Assembly: GCA_964530225.1 (NCBI GenBank)
Contig: CAZHBA010000015.1
Location: forward strand, 1-26,422
Reading direction: 5' to 3'
Length of the DNA stretch: 26,422 bases
Source: CAZHBA01 sp964530225
GTDB taxonomy: Bacteria; Pseudomonadota; Alphaproteobacteria; UBA6615
The notes under the pieces were generated by a model. It did not search any database, was not told the DNA's origin, and saw only the letters and a list, made by a program, of their open reading frames with translations. The position numbers and the translations under genes were made by a program. Positions 6,983 to 15,717 of this stretch are shown here, one piece after another (positions within the stretch are counted from its first letter, which is position 1; each line of letters begins with the position of its first letter).

Positions 6983-8251
6983 TCACCCAACGTTCGCCGG
7001 CGCGTCGAGCCGCCAGACATGGGAATACCAACGCCATGCGATGAGTGCTGTCACGGCCAGTCCAAAAGCGCTGTAGCTGGTTGCGGTGGCCGCGTAGCCA
7101 AAATTCTCAATCAACGGGCCGGAGGCGAGAAGGCCCATAGGCAAGCCGTAAATTGCCAGCATGCGTAAGCTCAAGATCCGTGCCCGCATTCGAGTATCGC
7201 AATTCTGCATTAGCATCACCGACAGCGGCACCAGCGCCAGCGTTTGACACAGGCCGGCCAGCATTAGAACGATGACGCCGATGGCCATCACATCGAGCCA
7301 CGCGAAGACAAGCAACATCGCGAACCAGGCTGCGGTGAAGATGATCATCATCCGTCCCGAGCGGATTCCTCGCCGGTTGCGCGATAAAGCAAGCGAGCCC
7401 ACTAGTGCGCCGAAAGCGAAACTCGCCGCAAGATAGCCGAGCCCCGTCTGGTCAGTGCCATAGACTTCGCGGGCGACGTAGGGAAGCACACCTCCAGTCA
7501 ACGGGAAGGCACAGAAATTAACCAACAAAGCAAGCGCCATTCCTGCCAGTAGCTGCGGCGTCCTCCAGACATATACGATTGCGTCAATTAGATCACGGAG
7601 CGCTGAAGGCCGGCTAACTGTCAGCCCTTTTGGCCCCCTCGTAACACCTAATTTGCGCGACGGACCCGCAACGCCAAAGGACAGGAGTAGCGAGACCGCG
7701 TAGAGCCCGGTTACCACGGTATAGGCAGGACCCATGCCGAGAACGGTAACTAGACTTGCGCCAGTCAACGCGCCGGCTATTCGGGCCGAATCGGTTGTGG
7801 TGCGCGAGATGCCCATCGCCCCCATCAACTGCTGCGACGGGATGGTTTCGCCCACCAGCGCGTAGCGGATCGCAATGTCCGAGGGCCTCACGATGCCCAT
7901 CAGCGCACCGATCGCGAACACAGGCAAAGGGCTCAACGCATCTAGGTATGCCAGAGTGGTCAGCGCGGCGGCCTGCACTACATAGAACGCGCGCATCGAA
8001 CAGAGCATGGTGCGCGCTCCGGCCCGGTCCCCGGCAACGCCGAACAGCGGCGCTACCAGCGTGCCCAAATACTGTAGAGCGCCGAACAATGTCAGCATCA
8101 GTACGGAATCGGTCGCCACCAAAACGTACCAGCCAAGGATTATAGTTTCCATCTCGAACGACCAGGAGGTCGATAGGTCGGCTGGCCACTGGAAGCGGAA
8201 GCTGCGCACGGCGAAAGGCGCTAGCACCGAAGTTCGGATCTCCGTGGTCAT
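6983..8251 (-). CDS. MFS transporter, MFS_3/EntS-like
   Basis: This is a 422-residue inner-membrane major facilitator protein with about 12 hydrophobic segments. The N-terminus FRFQWPADLSTSWSFEME and the loop GVAGDRAGARTMLC after the second helix match the MFS_3 group that includes the enterobactin exporter EntS and many small-molecule exporters. It begins 22 bases after the stop of the zinc alcohol dehydrogenase gene, so the two form an operon read leftward. The substrate cannot be read from sequence; pairing with a dehydrogenase suggests a metabolite or inhibitor exporter. Confidence 0.8.
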   Translation of the reverse strand: MTTEIRTSVLAPFAVRSFRFQWPADLSTSWSFEMETIILGWYVLVATDSVLMLTLFGALQYLGTLVAPLFGVAGDRAGARTMLCSMRAFYVVQAAALTTLAYLDALSPLPVFAIGALMGIVRPSDIAIRYALVGETIPSQQLMGAMGISRTTTDSARIAGALTGASLVTVLGMGPAYTVVTGLYAVSLLLSFGVAGPSRKLGVTRGPKGLTVSRPSALRDLIDAIVYVWRTPQLLAGMALALLVNFCAFPLTGGVLPYVAREVYGTDQTGLGYLAASFAFGALVGSLALSRNRRGIRSGRMMIIFTAAWFAMLLVFAWLDVMAIGVIVLMLAGLCQTLALVPLSVMLMQNCDTRMRARILSLRMLAIYGLPMGLLASGPLIENFGYAATATSYSAFGLAVTALIAWRWYSHVWRLDAPANVG

Positions 8252-8273
8252 CGCTACTTGCCTGCGACCGGCC

Positions 8274-9299
8274 TCACATAACGATCGCCGCGCGGCCCGT
8301 GATTGCCTCGGCCTCGAGACGCTCGTGCACGGTGTTGGCCTCTTCTAGAGCATAGGTTTCGGTAACCAGAGGCCAGATATCGCCGCGCGCGCAAAGCTCC
8401 AGCGCCTCGGCGATTTCTCCGGCGGTGAACGACTTGCTACCCAGCACGTCGATCTCGTTGATCAGCAAGTTGGTCGCCGAGACTTCGAAGGGCTGCGCGT
8501 TGCCGCCCAGGGTGACCAACCGGCCGCCCTTGCCGAGCGCTTGTATGCCGGCCTCCAGCGTCGCCTTGCTGGAGACGAAATCGACCACCACGTCGACCCC
8601 GTCGCCGGCGGCGTCGCGCAATGCCGCCGCGACATCTTCGCGCGAGGCATCGATCGTGGCGTCGGCGCCGACCTTGCGGCACGCGGCCAATTTCTCCGCC
8701 GATATGTCGACCGCGATCACCCGCGTGTGTGCCCACTTGGCCAGCATCACCATGTGGATACCGACGCCGCCACCGCCGCCGATCACCGCAACGCTGTCCA
8801 GCGCCCTGATGCGGCCGCGTGTCAGCACCTTGTAAGGTGTGACGATGGCATCGCAGATGACGGCGATTTCGGCCGGGTGCTGTTTGTGGTCGAGCGCCTC
8901 GGGCACCTTGATGAAGGTGCGCGCAGGTAACTTCACATACTCGGCGTAGCCACCATCAACATTGCGGCCAACGAAGCCAGCGAGGTTGTTGCACAGAGGC
9001 TCGCGGTCGGCTTTGCACCATTTGCAGTAACCGCAGGTGACGTAGGCGTGGGTGGTTACGTGGTCGCCGATCAAAAAACCGGAGACACCGGTACCAATTT
9101 CGACGATCTCACCAAGAATTTCATGGCCGATCACCCGCGGGAAGGTCGCATCCGTGCGGCTGCGCACGACGTGGTGGATTGTTAGCCCTGATCCGCAAGC
9201 CAGCACCCTGGCAACAATCTCACTCGGACCGGCGACCGGATCCGGTAGTTCCTTGAGCTCGAACGGCGTATCCGGTGCTTGCAGTACCATCGCTTTCAT
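8274..9299 (-). CDS. zinc-dependent medium-chain alcohol dehydrogenase
   Basis: This is a cytoplasmic NAD-dependent dehydrogenase of the MDR superfamily that oxidises an alcohol or reduces a carbonyl. The product has 341 residues. Catalytic zinc ligands are visible as Cys35 (LACGSG) and His59-Glu60 (IGHEILGE). The structural zinc lobe is Cys89, 92, 95 and 103 (CGYCKWCKADREPLC). The Rossmann fold is marked by VIGGGGGVGIH and an Asp at the end of strand two (RVIAVDIS), favouring NAD over NADP. I chose ATG 9299, with GGGAGG in front, over an ATG at 9359 that lacks a site. It leads the operon with the MFS gene. The substrate is unknown. Confidence 0.87.
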   Translation of the reverse strand: MKAMVLQAPDTPFELKELPDPVAGPSEIVARVLACGSGLTIHHVVRSRTDATFPRVIGHEILGEIVEIGTGVSGFLIGDHVTTHAYVTCGYCKWCKADREPLCNNLAGFVGRNVDGGYAEYVKLPARTFIKVPEALDHKQHPAEIAVICDAIVTPYKVLTRGRIRALDSVAVIGGGGGVGIHMVMLAKWAHTRVIAVDISAEKLAACRKVGADATIDASREDVAAALRDAAGDGVDVVVDFVSSKATLEAGIQALGKGGRLVTLGGNAQPFEVSATNLLINEIDVLGSKSFTAGEIAEALELCARGDIWPLVTETYALEEANTVHERLEAEAITGRAAIVM

Positions 9300-9494
9300 G
9301 GCGTCCTCCCATGTTTCTTGTTGAACACCATTGTGACTACTCTGGCCACTCGGAGCCATAACTCTTCTGGTTTGTCGGTTCGCACCCGTTTAATCTGACG
9401 GAAACAACAAAAACCCCTGGGGGCTTATGGGATAGCAGTGGAAACAGGCGGCACGTGAAACGCAATAACCAACAACCCGTTTTAGGAGGATGAG
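9300..9494. promoter_or_regulatory. divergent promoter region between alcohol dehydrogenase and sulfatase genes
   Basis: These 195 bases separate two divergently read genes and must contain both promoters. A near-palindrome of C and G runs (CCCCTGGGGG) occurs near 9414-9423, and a strong ribosome binding site (TAGGAGGATGAG) precedes the sulfatase GTG. I could not assign -35/-10 boxes with confidence. Confidence 0.3.
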
Positions 9495-11120
9495 GTGGCA
9501 ACAGCTAGGAACGTTCTTTGGATCATGGCCGATCAGCTGCGCTGGGACTATCTGTCGTGCTATGGCCACCCGACATTGCAGACGCCGAATATAGACCGGC
9601 TGGCGGAACGCGGTATGCGGTTCGACCGTGCTTACGTGCAATCGCCGATTTGCGGGCCGTCGCGCATGAGCTTTTATACAGGGCGCTACGTGCGCAGCCA
9701 TGGCTCCACCTGGAACGGCTTTCCCTTGCGTGTCGGCGAGCCGACGCTGGGTGATCATTTGCGCGAGCTCGGCGCCGACTGTGTACTTGTCGGCAAGACC
9801 CACATGATCCCCGACACCGAAGGCATGAAGCGGCTCGGTATCGAACCGGAATCGATCATCGGTGTGCACACTGCCGAGTGCGGTTTCACCCCGTTCGAGC
9901 GTGACGACGGCATGCACCCGGAGGGCTATTACGACATCGATCCGCGCTATGACGACTATCTGCGCGAACAGGGATTGGGTGGCGACAATCCGTGGGAGGA
10001 ATGGGCCAATTCGGCCGATGGCGACTACGGTGAGTTGCTATCGGGCTGGTTGATGGGGAACTCTAACCGGCCGGCCCGCGTGCCCGAGGAACATTCGGAA
10101 ACGCCCTATCTTACCCAGCGCGGCATCGAATTTATCGAGAGCGCCGGCGTACGGCCATGGCTCTGTCACCTGTCCTACATCAAACCGCACTGGCCCTACA
10201 TCGTGCCTTCGCCCTACCATAACATGTACGGACCCGGCGACGTCATACCGCCGGTGCGTTCAAACGCCGAGCGCATGACCGACCATCCGGTCTACCGTAC
10301 CTGGCAAAACCACCGCGTCTGCCGGGCCTTCGCGCGCGACGAAGTGCGTAAACGAGTGATCCCCGCCTATATGGGGCTGATCAAACAGCTCGACGACCAG
10401 ATGGGCGTGCTGTTCGAATATCTCAAGCGGACCGGCCGCATGGACGATACTATGATCGTTTTCACGTCCGATCATGGCGATTATCTGGGCGACCATTGGC
10501 TGGGCGAAAAGGACCTGTTCCACGATGCTTCGGCGCGCATTCCGTTGATCGTTTACGATCCACGATCGGAAGCCGACGCGACGCGCGGCACGGCGAGCGA
10601 TGCCTTGGTCGAAGGCATCGATCTCGTGCCAACCTTCATCGATTTTTTCGCTGGCGATCCCAAGCCGCACATCCTCGAAGGGCTCTCGCTCGATCCGTTG
10701 TTACACGGCAAATCGGTGACATGGCGCGACTATGCAATCTCGGAGTACGACTATGCGACCCGACAAACGCGGCTGGAACTTAACGTCGATCAGGCCGATG
10801 CGCGGTTGCTCATGATCTTCGACGGCCGCTGGAAATACATCCACGCCGAAGGTTTTCGCCCCCTGCTGTTCGATCTGGAAACCGATCCTGAAGAGGTTGT
10901 TGATCTCGGTGCCAGCCCCGAGCATGAAGAGGTTCGCGCGCGCCTACACGAGGCGCTGTTTGCCTGGGCGCGCCGCCATCACGCCCGCATAACCCGCACA
11001 CCGCAGCAGGTCAACCGCATGGCCATAGGCGGCGAGCCGCCGGGTATTCTGATCGGGTTCTGGGATGAGGACGAGATTCGCGAAGCCGGAATTAAATCGG
11101 TCTACCCGAAGGTCGATTGA
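9495..11120 (+). CDS. sulfatase / phosphonate monoester hydrolase family protein (formylglycine type)
   Basis: This hydrolase of the alkaline-phosphatase superfamily cleaves sulfate esters or phosphate/phosphonate monoesters. The 541-residue product shows the formylglycine signature CGPSR (Cys53 to Arg57, in SPICGPSRMSFYTGR), in which Cys53 is oxidised after translation. Metal ligands come from ADQLRWD (Asp13 with Gln14) and FTSDHGDYLGDHWLGEKD in the C-terminal half. Asp-Gln instead of the classical Asp-Asp, and the GDHWLGEK sequence, point to the choline-sulfatase/phosphonate-monoester-hydrolase side of the family. No signal peptide is seen, so it should be cytoplasmic. The start is GTG 9495 behind an AGGAGG site. 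It ends 19 bases from the convergent TauD gene. No maturase is in the window. Confidence 0.88.
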   Translation: MATARNVLWIMADQLRWDYLSCYGHPTLQTPNIDRLAERGMRFDRAYVQSPICGPSRMSFYTGRYVRSHGSTWNGFPLRVGEPTLGDHLRELGADCVLVGKTHMIPDTEGMKRLGIEPESIIGVHTAECGFTPFERDDGMHPEGYYDIDPRYDDYLREQGLGGDNPWEEWANSADGDYGELLSGWLMGNSNRPARVPEEHSETPYLTQRGIEFIESAGVRPWLCHLSYIKPHWPYIVPSPYHNMYGPGDVIPPVRSNAERMTDHPVYRTWQNHRVCRAFARDEVRKRVIPAYMGLIKQLDDQMGVLFEYLKRTGRMDDTMIVFTSDHGDYLGDHWLGEKDLFHDASARIPLIVYDPRSEADATRGTASDALVEGIDLVPTFIDFFAGDPKPHILEGLSLDPLLHGKSVTWRDYAISEYDYATRQTRLELNVDQADARLLMIFDGRWKYIHAEGFRPLLFDLETDPEEVVDLGASPEHEEVRARLHEALFAWARRHHARITRTPQQVNRMAIGGEPPGILIGFWDEDEIREAGIKSVYPKVD

Positions 11121-11139
11121 CGCTTAGAATCGGCTGGCG

Positions 11140-12174
11140 TCAGGCGGTGTATTTTTGCGGAATGCCGCCGCGCTTGACCCAGCTGTAACGCTCGTCGAGC
11201 AGCGGCGACAACGGCCGCCGTTTGGCATCGTCCAAGGCAATCCACATGCGTAGCAGGTGGCGCTTGCGGTCGGTATCGCCGGTGTCCTCGAAGCTCGAAC
11301 GGCCATGTAGCGTCGTCAGGTTGTTGAGGAACTCCATGTCGCCGTCCTCTAGCCGTATGGACAGACGCAACTCCGGCCGTTGTGCAGTTTGCTGGGCGAA
11401 GTCTATCGCCTCGAGCTGCAGCGGACTGGCCGCAAGATGTTCGCCATGGCGCGTAACCATCTGGACGAACCGGCGGCTGGTGATACGCGACGTAATCTTG
11501 CCATTATGGGCGCTAAACATTGGCATCGTGTACCAGGGTTGCTCGCCCCGGGGCTGCTCGTTGGCCCAGTCGACATGGAACGGTGAATACAGCGCCTCGA
11601 GTAAATCCGGCCGCTCGCGCAGGATCACGTTGTGCACGGTTTGCGCGCTGACGACGTAGCTTTCACCGCCAGATTCGGCGGAGCGCATGCAAAACAGGCC
11701 CAAAACATCAACCGGCATCAGGTCGCAGTGGAAATCCATCTGGCTGGCGGTCTGGTAGGGCCGCGCACTGGGGTCGTTTATGTCTCGGCCCTCATCGCGC
11801 ACATGCCCTAAAATGTGCCCGCGAGAGTTCTGCGATACCGGGTTGCCGATGTGGGAACCGATGCCCCAGTAAATGAGTTCACAGTCCTCGTCGCTGTATC
11901 GCTCGCGCGGCAGACCGCGAACGAGCGTCAGGCCCTTGTCATGGCTGATGAAGTCTACCAACGCGTCGATTTTTTGGGTGAAATTCGGTAGCGGGAAGGC
12001 GCTGGCGGGAAAGGGGATCGGTAGGCTGGCGGCTTTGACCGCGGCGAGCGCGGCATCGATCTCGGCCACATCGTCGCCGTCGAGTTGCATGATCCAACTC
12101 GGGTCGTTCTGAATGCCTGGCCCGTTCCAGACGTCCGGCCCGGTGAGCCCTTCGGCAATCATCTCAATCGTCAT
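11140..12174 (-). CDS. TauD/TfdA-family 2-oxoglutarate-dependent dioxygenase
   Basis: This is a cytoplasmic non-haem Fe(II) dioxygenase that couples 2-oxoglutarate decarboxylation to hydroxylation, often releasing sulfite or an aldehyde from a sulfonate, ether or quaternary amine. The 344-residue product has the iron triad His149-x-Asp151 (QMDFHCD) and distal His290 (NLTTLHGRSSF), with Arg residues after it (KRHLLRMW) placed to bind 2-oxoglutarate. I chose ATG 12174, with GAGGA 6 bases upstream, over 12231. It lies tail to tail with the sulfatase gene. Substrate unknown; the sulfatase neighbour makes a sulfur-containing or aryl-ether substrate a guess only. Confidence 0.87.
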   Translation of the reverse strand: MTIEMIAEGLTGPDVWNGPGIQNDPSWIMQLDGDDVAEIDAALAAVKAASLPIPFPASAFPLPNFTQKIDALVDFISHDKGLTLVRGLPRERYSDEDCELIYWGIGSHIGNPVSQNSRGHILGHVRDEGRDINDPSARPYQTASQMDFHCDLMPVDVLGLFCMRSAESGGESYVVSAQTVHNVILRERPDLLEALYSPFHVDWANEQPRGEQPWYTMPMFSAHNGKITSRITSRRFVQMVTRHGEHLAASPLQLEAIDFAQQTAQRPELRLSIRLEDGDMEFLNNLTTLHGRSSFEDTGDTDRKRHLLRMWIALDDAKRRPLSPLLDERYSWVKRGGIPQKYTA

Positions 12175-12384
12175 GTCTGTCCTCAGCGGTCTCTTTCGCC
12201 ATTCGCACCAGCATTGCTCACCCGCTGGCATTATTCAATCCACCGGCCAAAACACTGGTTTTTGAGTGGTTTAAATCGTGTTTTCTCCTACATGTATCAT
12301 GTCATGGCATTTGCGGAAGAAAAGCTCCGCCGAAACGGGACGGGGTTCTAATGCCAAGAATATGGTTTTGACGCTCCAGGCTGC

Positions 12385-14154
12385 CTATTCCGCTGTCTCG
12401 TTCTGCGGCAGAGCGTCGAATGCCGTCGAAGCCTCGCCTGGTGGCGGTGGCGCCACGGCGTCGCGGTTTGGCACGGGACGCAATTCTGCCTGGCATGTCC
12501 CGCCGTCGCTCCAGACGACGTAATTGCCGAGAAAATGTTCGTCGTTGCGGTCTGGGTGATCGATGCGAAAATGGCCGCCGCGGGTCTCCTGGCGCTGCAA
12601 CGCAGCCGTGCCCAGCATGCGCGCCACTTCTATTAAATTCTTGGTTTCGTACATCAGGCGCAGGCTCTCATAACACTCGCGAACGGTCTTGCCGGTATTG
12701 TTGATGTTACCGAATTCTGCTTCGACCCGATCGAGTTTAGCAAGACCCAAGGTCAGCGATTCCTCGCTGCGCACCTGGCCGAGCGATTTCACCACCAGAT
12801 CCTGCACTTCGCCGCGCCAGGCCTTCGCCGATGGGCCCCCGTTACTGCGCCCAGTTCTCTCCGTTAGGGCGGTTATGGTCTCCTGCCAATTACCGCTTTC
12901 GGGATAGGGCGCCTCGCGGGTTTTCGATTCCAACGCTGCGGTAATGCCCGACCGCAGGCCGAACACATAGCTGTCGACAAGCGCCAGGCCACCAAGCCGG
13001 TTGGCGCCATGAATGCCGCCCGCGGCTTCGCCGCCAGCATAAAGGCCATCGACGGTCGACCGACCCCATTCGTCGATCCGCACCCCGCCAAGATAGGTGT
13101 GTGGCGCGCTGCCCACTTCGAGGAAATCGGTTCTTAAATCGATGCCGTTCTTGGCCATGGTGCCGACGATCGACTTGCCTGGACCTTCGTTGACATTGTC
13201 GAAGCAATGGCGGATGTCGATATTGATATTGCCGCCTGCCGTACCACGGCCCTCGAAACTTTCGATCGCCATGGCTCGGTTGATAACCGCGCGCGATGTG
13301 CGCTCCATATTCTCGGGGTTGTACTTCTCCATGAACCGCTCGCCCAGGCCGTTGAGCAGATGCCCGCCGGCCCCAATGAGGCCGGTCGAATAAGGTGGAT
13401 AGCCGGCCAGTTTCTCTGGTGCGGCGGTTACGATCTGGTAGTCGATGAATTCCATATCGATCAACTCTGCGCCGGCCCTATAGGCCATCGCGTAACCGTC
13501 GCCAGTGACGACCGGCGGCGAATCATTGAGTTTGTGCAGTTGCGGCGCGCCGCCGGTGGACAGGACCGTCGTTTTGGCATGAACAACGACGGGCGTGCCT
13601 TCCCGGTAAAGGAAGCCCCAGGCGCCGACCACGGTGTCGCCGTCCTTCAACAGATCGACCAGCATGATGTGGGTTATGGGCTCGATACCCCAGCTCTTGG
13701 TCTTGTTGGACAGGGCCGCCATCAGGGGTTTGCCCATCAGCCGGTCGCAATGGACCATGCGCTTGAAGCGATGGGGGAAACCGCCAGGAACTTGGTCGTA
13801 CCGGCCGTCCGGCAACTTCACCAGACCCAGTCCCCATTCATCCAGCTCCGCCGAGCGGTCGATGGATTCGGTGCTGACCAAGTCTATCAGCCGCTCGTTG
13901 CATAGGCCTTCACCACCGGCCTGGATATCCTCGAAGAACAATTGTGGATTATCCGCTGGGTCCGAATGGCCCAGCGCCAGGGAATGGCCGCCGCGCGCCA
14001 TTGATGAGCTGCCCGAGGCGTAGGTGCCTTTGGTCGCGATCACCGGCGTAACGCCGGAGCGTTTGGCGCCGACAACGGCCAGCATGCCGGCGACACCGGA
14101 ACCGATGATGAGCATGTCAGTTTGGATATGACGAATTTCAGCTGGCGCGTTCAT
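12385..14154 (-). CDS. FAD-dependent fumarate reductase/succinate dehydrogenase-like flavoprotein
   Basis: This is a 589-residue flavoprotein of the FRD/SDH/aspartate-oxidase/AprA superfamily. The FAD site is GSGVAGMLAVVGAKRSG near residues 18-34, with ARGGHSLALG near 53 and STGGAPQ in the middle. The GGIHGANRLGGLALVDSYVFG segment carries the conserved His and Arg of the active site and the C-terminal FAD contacts. The C-terminal third is the helical capping region (SLGQVRSEESL, ECYESLRLMYETKNL, RGGHFRIDHPDRND). Relatives usually pair with an Fe-S or ferredoxin subunit, and none is adjacent. The deleted-looking region just upstream may once have held one. It terminates with TAG. The C-terminal Pro-rich tail is unusual. 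Substrate unknown. Confidence 0.85.
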   Translation of the reverse strand: MNAPAEIRHIQTDMLIIGSGVAGMLAVVGAKRSGVTPVIATKGTYASGSSSMARGGHSLALGHSDPADNPQLFFEDIQAGGEGLCNERLIDLVSTESIDRSAELDEWGLGLVKLPDGRYDQVPGGFPHRFKRMVHCDRLMGKPLMAALSNKTKSWGIEPITHIMLVDLLKDGDTVVGAWGFLYREGTPVVVHAKTTVLSTGGAPQLHKLNDSPPVVTGDGYAMAYRAGAELIDMEFIDYQIVTAAPEKLAGYPPYSTGLIGAGGHLLNGLGERFMEKYNPENMERTSRAVINRAMAIESFEGRGTAGGNINIDIRHCFDNVNEGPGKSIVGTMAKNGIDLRTDFLEVGSAPHTYLGGVRIDEWGRSTVDGLYAGGEAAGGIHGANRLGGLALVDSYVFGLRSGITAALESKTREAPYPESGNWQETITALTERTGRSNGGPSAKAWRGEVQDLVVKSLGQVRSEESLTLGLAKLDRVEAEFGNINNTGKTVRECYESLRLMYETKNLIEVARMLGTAALQRQETRGGHFRIDHPDRNDEHFLGNYVVWSDGGTCQAELRPVPNRDAVAPPPPGEASTAFDALPQNETAE

Positions 14155-14196
14155 TGCTCCAGGACACCTCTTGCTGAGCGGTTTTTCGTTACGGTT

Positions 14197-14739
14197 TTAT
14201 CCGCTCATATTATCCAGAGCTTCCAGGGCTTTGCGAAGCGATTCTTTCGTCTGCTGTCGGTCGTCCGGCGCCAGTGGTATGGGGTCCAACGCCAGCCGGA
14301 AATCGTCGCTGGCACCGGATATGGGCTTGACGCCGCGCAGGTAATCTTCACGGATTGAAATCGCCTAGTAGGTCTTCAGTGGATGGGTGGTGCCTTTCAC
14401 GGTGATCTCGCCGGTCTGTTGGCAGTAAATCAAGTCTTTGACTAGCGTATAGGTGCCGTGCGACAGCAAAATCTGGTCGGGCTGAGAGGTCGTTTCGAGG
14501 CAGGACGTGACGTTCATCTGGCCGCTGACGATGGTGTAGTCTAGCCGTTCCTCGGAGCCGTCATTGCCGGCCGTACAAAAGCCGGTGTTAATGCTGATCC
14601 GCACATGCAGCTGATCTAAAATTCCCTAATTGAGCTATTCTTCGCGCAATTCATGAATGCGGCTGAGTATGGCGAGGCCCATTTTTATGCACTCCAAGGC
14701 GTCTTCCTTCTCGCTCCGGCTCTCCTGCATCCTCGAGTT
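14197..14739 (-). pseudogene. truncated class III adenylate/guanylate cyclase with three in-frame TAG codons
   Basis: Read on the minus strand, one continuous frame gives EDALECIKMGLAILSRIHEL, REE, TAG (14635-14637), LN, TAG (14626-14628), GILDQLHVRISINTGFCTAG, NDGSEERLDYTIVSGQMNVT, PDQILLSHGTYTLVKD, ITVKGTTHPLKTY, TAG (14365-14367), then DDFRLALDPIPLAPDD and a TAA at 14197-14199. This is the C-terminal half of a class III nucleotide cyclase catalytic domain (R.GINTG.C..GN.GS, DYT..G..VN...RLE). The first TAG stands where these enzymes have Trp and the last where they have Gln (TYQ). The N-terminal half, including the metal-binding Asp residues, is missing, so it cannot make cAMP or cGMP. Confidence 0.75.
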
Positions 14740-14869
14740 CCTGCGCGTTGTCGACTACCCGTTTCCCGACTGGGCTACCGCCTACCAGGATCGCGTCGAA
14801 ACTGCGCTGGGCGACGCCTACGGTGGGCCAGCCGAAGACGTGCGCGGCTATATCGCGTCGATTAAGTAA
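14735..14869 (+). pseudogene. 3' fragment of an unidentified gene
   Basis: On the plus strand the stretch FLRVVDYPFPDWATAYQDRV, ETALGDAYGGPAEDVRGYIA, SIK ends at TAA 14867-14869. It has the composition of a genuine conserved C-terminus, but its upstream frame runs straight into the antisense of the cyclase remnant, so only about 45 codons survive. I do not recognise the parent protein. The junction near 14720-14740 is where both partial genes are cut. Confidence 0.4.
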
Positions 14870-14893
14870 GCCGGTTCCAAGCCCGCATCTAGC

Positions 14894-15244
14894 TCATCGG
14901 CCTTCGATAATCGGCGCCACCAAATGTAAGAGTTTGACTTCGATCGCACCCGCTTGGGCGACGGTGGCAGTTTCTTCCGGCCCAAGATAAACGCCTGCCC
15001 CTTTGGTGACGTCGTAATTCTTACCGTCGAGATTAATCACCCCGTCACCCTCCATCAGATAGACCAACTGATGGGTATTTTTCAACGATTCGGTGGCGAA
15101 TTTCTGTCCATCTTTAAGCCAGCGCAGCATGGCGAGGACGTCCTCGGCACCACACAGGTCACGATTGACGATTTCGGCCATTTCGCCGCTGAAGTCGTCG
15201 AGCTTAATGCGCTCGCAATTAGTCGTGTCTATGAAAGTAGTCAT
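14894..15244 (-). CDS. small cupin-fold protein
   Basis: The 116-residue single-domain beta-barrel protein begins MTTFIDTTNCERIKLDDF. The cupin strand pattern is visible (NTHQLVYLMEGDGVINLDGK, then YDVTKGAGVYLGPEETATV, then KLLHLVAPI), but motif 1 is degenerate. Only one His of the usual HxH remains, so metal binding is doubtful. The start at ATG 15244 was preferred to 15280 because it gives a compact cupin. It follows the next cupin gene by 59 bases and is probably its operon partner. It may be an isomerase, dioxygenase subunit or sensor; the function is unknown. Confidence 0.7.
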   Translation of the reverse strand: MTTFIDTTNCERIKLDDFSGEMAEIVNRDLCGAEDVLAMLRWLKDGQKFATESLKNTHQLVYLMEGDGVINLDGKNYDVTKGAGVYLGPEETATVAQAGAIEVKLLHLVAPIIEGR

Positions 15245-15303
15245 CGCTGGGTGTCCTTTGATCTTTGAGCCGAATGTCATCAGCTATTTGGGAGCAGTGG
15301 CGA

Positions 15304-15717
15304 TTAGCTCTGCGCCCAGACCTTGCCGTCCTTGTGCTCCCACAACAAATCGTCGGCAGTGCCGTCGAGAATTGTGGTCTTGAACCGGTTGGGGGCTTGG
15401 AACTCGAAATAGAACAGCGGGCCCTTGGCGCTCAAGCGATGCTTGTGTTCGGCGGGAAAGAAGATTAGGTCACCCGCGTTGACAACGCGGACGCCGTCGC
15501 CGGTCTCTACTGTCGCCTCGCCATCGAAGATGAAATAGAAGTGCTCACAGTTGGCGTGGTAGTGTAGAGGCGATGCGGAGCCTGACTCGTAGTACATAAC
15601 GCCGGCCAACATGTCGTCCATGCCGGATAACTCCTTGCTGGCGAAGAAGATACGCTCCCGGCCCGGCCCCTTGGATAGGAGCCTCGGCAGATCGTCCTGA
15701 TGAAATATATAAGCCAT
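15304..15717 (-). CDS. cupin domain protein with intact metal site
   Basis: The 137-residue single-domain cupin has motif 1 HYHANCEHFYFIFDGE (HxH then Glu, then Gly at the expected distance) and motif 2 GDLIFFPAEHKHRL, giving a complete three-His/one-Glu metal site. Such small cupins include aromatic-ring dioxygenases, isomerases and ligand-binding proteins. An AGGAA site stands 6 bases before the ATG. It lies 170 bases downstream of the decarboxylase gene on the same strand, consistent with shared transcription. A ring-cleaving or oxidative role in the same pathway is inference. Confidence 0.8.
   Translation of the reverse strand: MAYIFHQDDLPRLLSKGPGRERIFFASKELSGMDDMLAGVMYYESGSASPLHYHANCEHFYFIFDGEATVETGDGVRVVNAGDLIFFPAEHKHRLSAKGPLFYFEFQAPNRFKTTILDGTADDLLWEHKDGKVWAQS

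Noticed and set aside
6561..7037. A 158-codon minus-strand open frame spanning the hydrolase-MFS gap
   Set aside because: It overlaps both neighbouring starts, is rich in Cys, Arg and Ser in a shadow-like way, and has no motif. The plus-strand remnant is a better reading.
7614..8189. A 191-codon minus-strand open frame
   Set aside because: It is a shifted shadow of the MFS gene with low-hydrophobicity, Arg-rich content.
9410..9430. C-run/G-run palindrome read as an intrinsic terminator
   Set aside because: The loop would be only two bases and it lies upstream of both flanking genes, so a terminator makes no sense there.
13207..13905. A 232-codon plus-strand open frame
   Set aside because: It lies wholly antisense to the flavoprotein gene, has no family-like motif, and is explained by the codon bias of the real gene.
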